From Actinomycetota bacterium (GTDB taxonomy: Bacteria; Actinomycetota; Actinomycetes; Streptosporangiales; Streptosporangiaceae), in contig QGUZ01000104.1 in the NCBI GenBank assembly GCA_003242605.1, forward strand, positions 1-15,551: a stretch of 15,551 bases of DNA, given 5' to 3'. How positions within the stretch are numbered: position 1 is the first letter of the stretch; the number at the start of each line of letters is the position of its first letter. Below, one piece after another: positions 13,205-15,551 of the stretch. The notes beneath the pieces were generated by a model. It searched no databases, was not told the DNA's origin, and saw nothing but the letters and a program-made list of their open reading frames with translations. The position numbers and the translations under genes were made by a program.

Positions 13205-13286
13205 CCGGCCCGGCCGCGCCGTGCCACGCCCGGCACCGGCCCTTCCCCGATGCGGGACCGCGCCGCGGCGTACATACCCTGGAGTC

Positions 13287-14093
13287 GTGTATCGGTTCCT
13301 GCTCGCCCCGCGCTGGCTGGCGTTGCACCTGGTGGTGCTGCTGGCCGTCCCCGCCTTCCTGCTGCTGGGCAAGTGGCAGTTCGGCCGATACGAGATGCGC
13401 TCGGCCAACCAGGAGCGCACCCAGGCGAACCTCGCCGCCCCGGCCGTGCCGCTGGACCGGCTCAGCACGGTCGGCGGCTCGGTGGACGCGAAGCTGAAGT
13501 ACCGGGCCGTCACCGTGCGCGGGCGGTTCGACCCCGCCAACGAGCTGCTGGTACGGCGCCGCACGCTCAACGGCAAGGTGGGCTACCACGTGCTCACCCC
13601 GCTCGTGGTCCGCGACGGCGAGGCCGTGCTCGTGGTCCGCGGCTGGGTGCCGATGGGCCCGACCGCGGAGGCCGCGCCCGAGGTGCCGCCCCCGGCCACC
13701 GGCGAGGTGTCCGTGACCGGGCGGCTCATGCCCGCCGAGACCGAGGAGACCACCGGGATCGCCGAGCGGTCCGGGCTGCCCCCGCGGCAGATCATGCTCA
13801 TCGACCCCGCCCGGCTCGGCGAGCGCCTGCCGTACCGGCTCTACGGCGGCTACGTCCAGCTGCGCGAGCAGACCCCGCCGGCCGCGGCCGCGCCCACCCC
13901 GCTCCCCGATCCGGAGCCGGACGGCGGCGGCGCGCTCAACCTCGCCTACAGCCTCCAGTGGTGGGTGTTCATTCCGATCGCGGTGGGCGGCTGGATCGTG
14001 CTCATTCGGCGCGAGGCGCGGGACCGGAAGGCCGCTGCGGAGGCCGCCTCATCTGGGAAAATATCGGAATCGCACGAAAAAGTAACCGGCTGA
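13287..14093 (+). CDS. SURF1 family cytochrome c oxidase assembly protein
   Basis: 268 aa. The GTG start at 13287 gives the family N-terminus VYRFLLAPRWLALHL; GGAG lies only 2 nt upstream and TACATA (13271-13276) could be a -10, so initiation may be leaderless. SURF1 topology is evident: TM1 about 10-29, an extracytoplasmic domain with GRFDPANELLVRRR (79-92), NGKVGYHVLTPL (95-106) and VVRGWVP (116-122), then NLAYSLQWWVF (218-228) leading into TM2 (about 225-241) and a charged cytoplasmic tail. SURF1 helps insert heme a into subunit I of aa3-type oxidase. A Pro/Ala-rich insert (about 196-212) before TM2 is common in actinobacterial members. The last 20 codons are A/T-richer than the rest. No other oxidase gene is in the window. 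Confidence 0.93.
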   Translation: MYRFLLAPRWLALHLVVLLAVPAFLLLGKWQFGRYEMRSANQERTQANLAAPAVPLDRLSTVGGSVDAKLKYRAVTVRGRFDPANELLVRRRTLNGKVGYHVLTPLVVRDGEAVLVVRGWVPMGPTAEAAPEVPPPATGEVSVTGRLMPAETEETTGIAERSGLPPRQIMLIDPARLGERLPYRLYGGYVQLREQTPPAAAAPTPLPDPEPDGGGALNLAYSLQWWVFIPIAVGGWIVLIRREARDRKAAAEAASSGKISESHEKVTG

Positions 14094-14137
14094 CCGCTCC
14101 GGGTGAACGAAAGGATACCGACCGGAGACCTGGCAGC

Positions 14138-14167
14138 TTGAATGGCGTTATTCCCTGGGCTTACGGT
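14138..14167 (+). promoter_or_regulatory. Candidate leaderless promoter of amidohydrolase gene
   Basis: TTGAAT (14138-14143), an 18-nt spacer and TACGGT (14162-14167) resemble -35 and -10 boxes. Transcription would begin about 7 nt later, at the GTG start 14174. The short A/T-richer patch and lack of a Shine-Dalgarno sequence support this; function is inferred. Confidence 0.4.
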
Positions 14168-14173
14168 TTTCCT

Positions 14174-15370
14174 GTGACTACTCCGCCGTCTCTTCCCGAT
14201 CCCGAGCCCAGGCGGCGGGATTATGTGATCATCTCGGCGGACGACCACCTCATCGAACCGCCCGACCTGTTCGAAGGCCGCCTGCCCGAGAAGTACGTCG
14301 ATCTCGCCCCCAAGGTGGTGGAGACCGAGGCGGGGCATCAGGTGTGGCGCTACAACGGGGCCACCTTTCCGTGCGCCGGGCTCGACGTCGGTGCCGGGCT
14401 GCCCGTGGAGAACCGCACCCTCGAGCCGGTGCGCTTCGACCAGATGCGCCCCGGCTGCTACGACATCGAGGCGCGCATCGCGGACATGGATCGGGCGGGG
14501 ATCTGGGCGGCGCTGTGTTTTCCAGGCATGCTCGCGGGTGAGGCTGGAACGGTCTTCTCCAAGACCCGGGACCAGGATCTCGGCCTCGCGCTGATCCGCG
14601 CCTGGAACGACTGGCACGTGGAGGTCTGGGCCGGAACCTATCCCGAGCGCATCATCGCGCTCCAGCTTCCGTGGCTGCCGGACCCGGAGCTCGCCGGAAA
14701 GGAAATCCGGGCGAACGCCGAACGGGGTTTCAAGGCAGTCCTCTTTCCGGAATTCCCCACCCGGCTGCGGCTGCCGTCGATTCACACCCGGCACTGGGAT
14801 CCGTTCTTCGCCGCCTGCGAGGAGACGGGCACCGTGGTGTGCCTGCACACCGGGTCCGGGTCGTGGACGCCGGTGCCCTCGCCGGACACCCCCATCGAGG
14901 CGATCACCACGCTCATGCCGGCGAGCGCCATGTTCGCCGCCGCCGACTGGCTCTGGTCCGGGATCCCGCTGCGGTTCCCGAAGCTGCGCATCCTCATCGT
15001 GGAGGGCGGCGTCGGCTGGCTCCCGTTGCTCGCCGAACGCGCCGACTACGCGCTCGACCATCCGGTCGGGGAGATCGAGTGGGACAGCGGGCTGCGCCCC
15101 AGCGAGGTGCTGCGCCGCAACTTCTTCTTCGGCACCCTCAACGACCACGCCCTCTCCGCGGTACGGCTCGCCGTCGGGCTCGACCACGTGCTGCTGGAGA
15201 GCGGCTACCCCCACGCGGACTCGACCTGGCCGGACACGCAGCGGGTCGTCGCCCGCAACCTCGGCGCGCTGCCGCCCGCCGACATCGCGCGGGTCGCGTA
15301 CGCCAACGCCGCCCGCCTCTTCGGCCACCCGCTGCCCTCGCGGGCGTGGCTGCGCATGGAATCCATCTGA
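14174..15370 (+). CDS. Amidohydrolase-2 family (ACMSD-like TIM barrel) protein
   Basis: 398 aa from GTG 14174; the frame is open far upstream, but that part is antisense to and overlaps SURF1. No Shine-Dalgarno sequence is seen, and a leaderless promoter fits. Family features: ISADDHLIEPPDLF (20-32), giving the N-terminal D-x-H metal pair (D23, H25); an RIADMDRAGIWAALCFP segment; CLHTGSG with H225; IVEGGVGW with E277; and YPHADSTWPDTQ (345-356). The family includes decarboxylases and hydrolases acting on aromatic or small carboxylic compounds with one divalent metal. The residue normally Asp before YPH (metal-bound acid/base) reads Gly (G344), so activity may be altered, or the base may be miscalled. 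The substrate is unknown. The gene lies 80 bp after SURF1 and is not clearly co-regulated with it. It ends close to the low-quality contig end. Confidence 0.85.
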   Translation: MTTPPSLPDPEPRRRDYVIISADDHLIEPPDLFEGRLPEKYVDLAPKVVETEAGHQVWRYNGATFPCAGLDVGAGLPVENRTLEPVRFDQMRPGCYDIEARIADMDRAGIWAALCFPGMLAGEAGTVFSKTRDQDLGLALIRAWNDWHVEVWAGTYPERIIALQLPWLPDPELAGKEIRANAERGFKAVLFPEFPTRLRLPSIHTRHWDPFFAACEETGTVVCLHTGSGSWTPVPSPDTPIEAITTLMPASAMFAAADWLWSGIPLRFPKLRILIVEGGVGWLPLLAERADYALDHPVGEIEWDSGLRPSEVLRRNFFFGTLNDHALSAVRLAVGLDHVLLESGYPHADSTWPDTQRVVARNLGALPPADIARVAYANAARLFGHPLPSRAWLRMESI

Positions 15371-15407
15371 CGGTCGTCCGACACCACCCGACGCCTGGCC
15401 TTACGGC

Positions 15408-15551
15408 GGGGGGGGGGGGGCCGCCCCCCCCCGCGCCCCCCCCCCCCCCCCCGCCCCCCCTCCCCCCACCCCCCCTCCCCCCCCACCCACCCCCCTCCCC
15501 CATCCCCCCCCTTCTTTTTTTCAAAAAAAACACAAATAGATAAATGAACCG
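15408..15551. other. Homopolymer and A/T-rich tail, probable sequencing artefact
   Basis: A run of 13 G (15408-15420) is followed by about 90 bases that are almost pure C with a few other bases, then short runs of T and A (15513-15529) and an A/T-rich end. Nothing in the preceding 15.4 kb resembles this. It fits low-quality or mis-assembled read ends (poly-G/poly-C) at a contig border better than real genomic sequence. Confidence 0.85.

Noticed and set aside
13205..13286. Hairpin between HxlR and SURF1 as a terminator
   Set aside because: Only a 5-bp GTGCC/GGCAC stem, without a U-tract, in very GC-rich DNA; not convincing.
12527..13576. N-terminal extension of the GNAT frame back to 13576
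   Set aside because: It would run antisense through the whole HxlR gene; the GNAT fold starts after the ATG at 12526.
13250..14173. N-terminal extension of the amidohydrolase frame across SURF1
   Set aside because: This part is an out-of-frame reading of SURF1; the family N-terminus begins just after the GTG at 14174.
1..15551. CRISPR arrays, tRNA/rRNA genes, transposases, phage genes or a new defence island
   Set aside because: No repeat-spacer pattern, no cloverleaf or rRNA-like stretch, no recombinase or transposase motif and no toxin-antitoxin-like gene pair was seen. The STAND protein has a SARP DNA-binding front and fits a transcription regulator better than a defence ATPase.

Overview
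The window is about 15.5 kb of very GC-rich DNA. It has strong G/C third-position bias in the real genes, frequent GTG starts, several genes without a visible Shine-Dalgarno sequence (probably leaderless), and actinobacterial families (a SARP/AfsR-type STAND regulator, an actinobacterial SURF1, a DUF7059-type methyltransferase). It is almost certainly a chromosomal piece of a filamentous actinobacterium, Streptomyces- or Streptosporangiales-like. The genus cannot be fixed from the sequence alone. The right end (about 15408-15551) is homopolymer and A/T-rich junk unlike the rest, so the window probably runs to a low-quality contig end.

Layout, left to right. (1) 1-483: 3' part of a CooC/MinD-like P-loop ATPase, then a conserved 128-aa actinobacterial protein (710-1096) closed by a strong hairpin. 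(2) 1168-4325: a minus-strand pair, LysR regulator then FabG-like SDR reductase, diverging from a PLP-dependent fold-type I aminotransferase. This looks like a LysR-controlled amino/keto-acid or hydroxy/keto metabolic locus. (3) 4466-5086: a small secreted protein with four cysteines, closed by a perfect 17-bp hairpin terminator and preceded by a long region rich in inverted repeats. (4) 5101-5946: about 850 bp with no convincing gene, then a 1046-aa SARP-NB-ARC-TPR regulator (5947-9087). (5) 9267-11911: a minus-strand class I methyltransferase, divergent from a small zinc-ribbon protein, which is convergent with a TetR regulator; the two stop codons share a CTAG. (6) 11915-13204: a GNAT acetyltransferase, probably co-transcribed with the TetR gene, divergent from an HxlR regulator with a palindrome in the shared promoter region. 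(7) 13287-15370: SURF1 (cytochrome oxidase assembly), then an amidohydrolase-2 family protein whose usual metal-ligand Asp appears to be Gly.

Four regulators of four families (LysR, SARP, TetR, HxlR) lie within 11 kb, three of them next to candidate operators. I found no phage, transposon, CRISPR, tRNA or rRNA signal and no coherent defence or biosynthetic cluster. The most interesting material is regulatory DNA (inverted repeats at divergent promoters, a 14-bp periodic repeat) plus a few uncharacterised small proteins. I do not see good evidence for a wholly new system.
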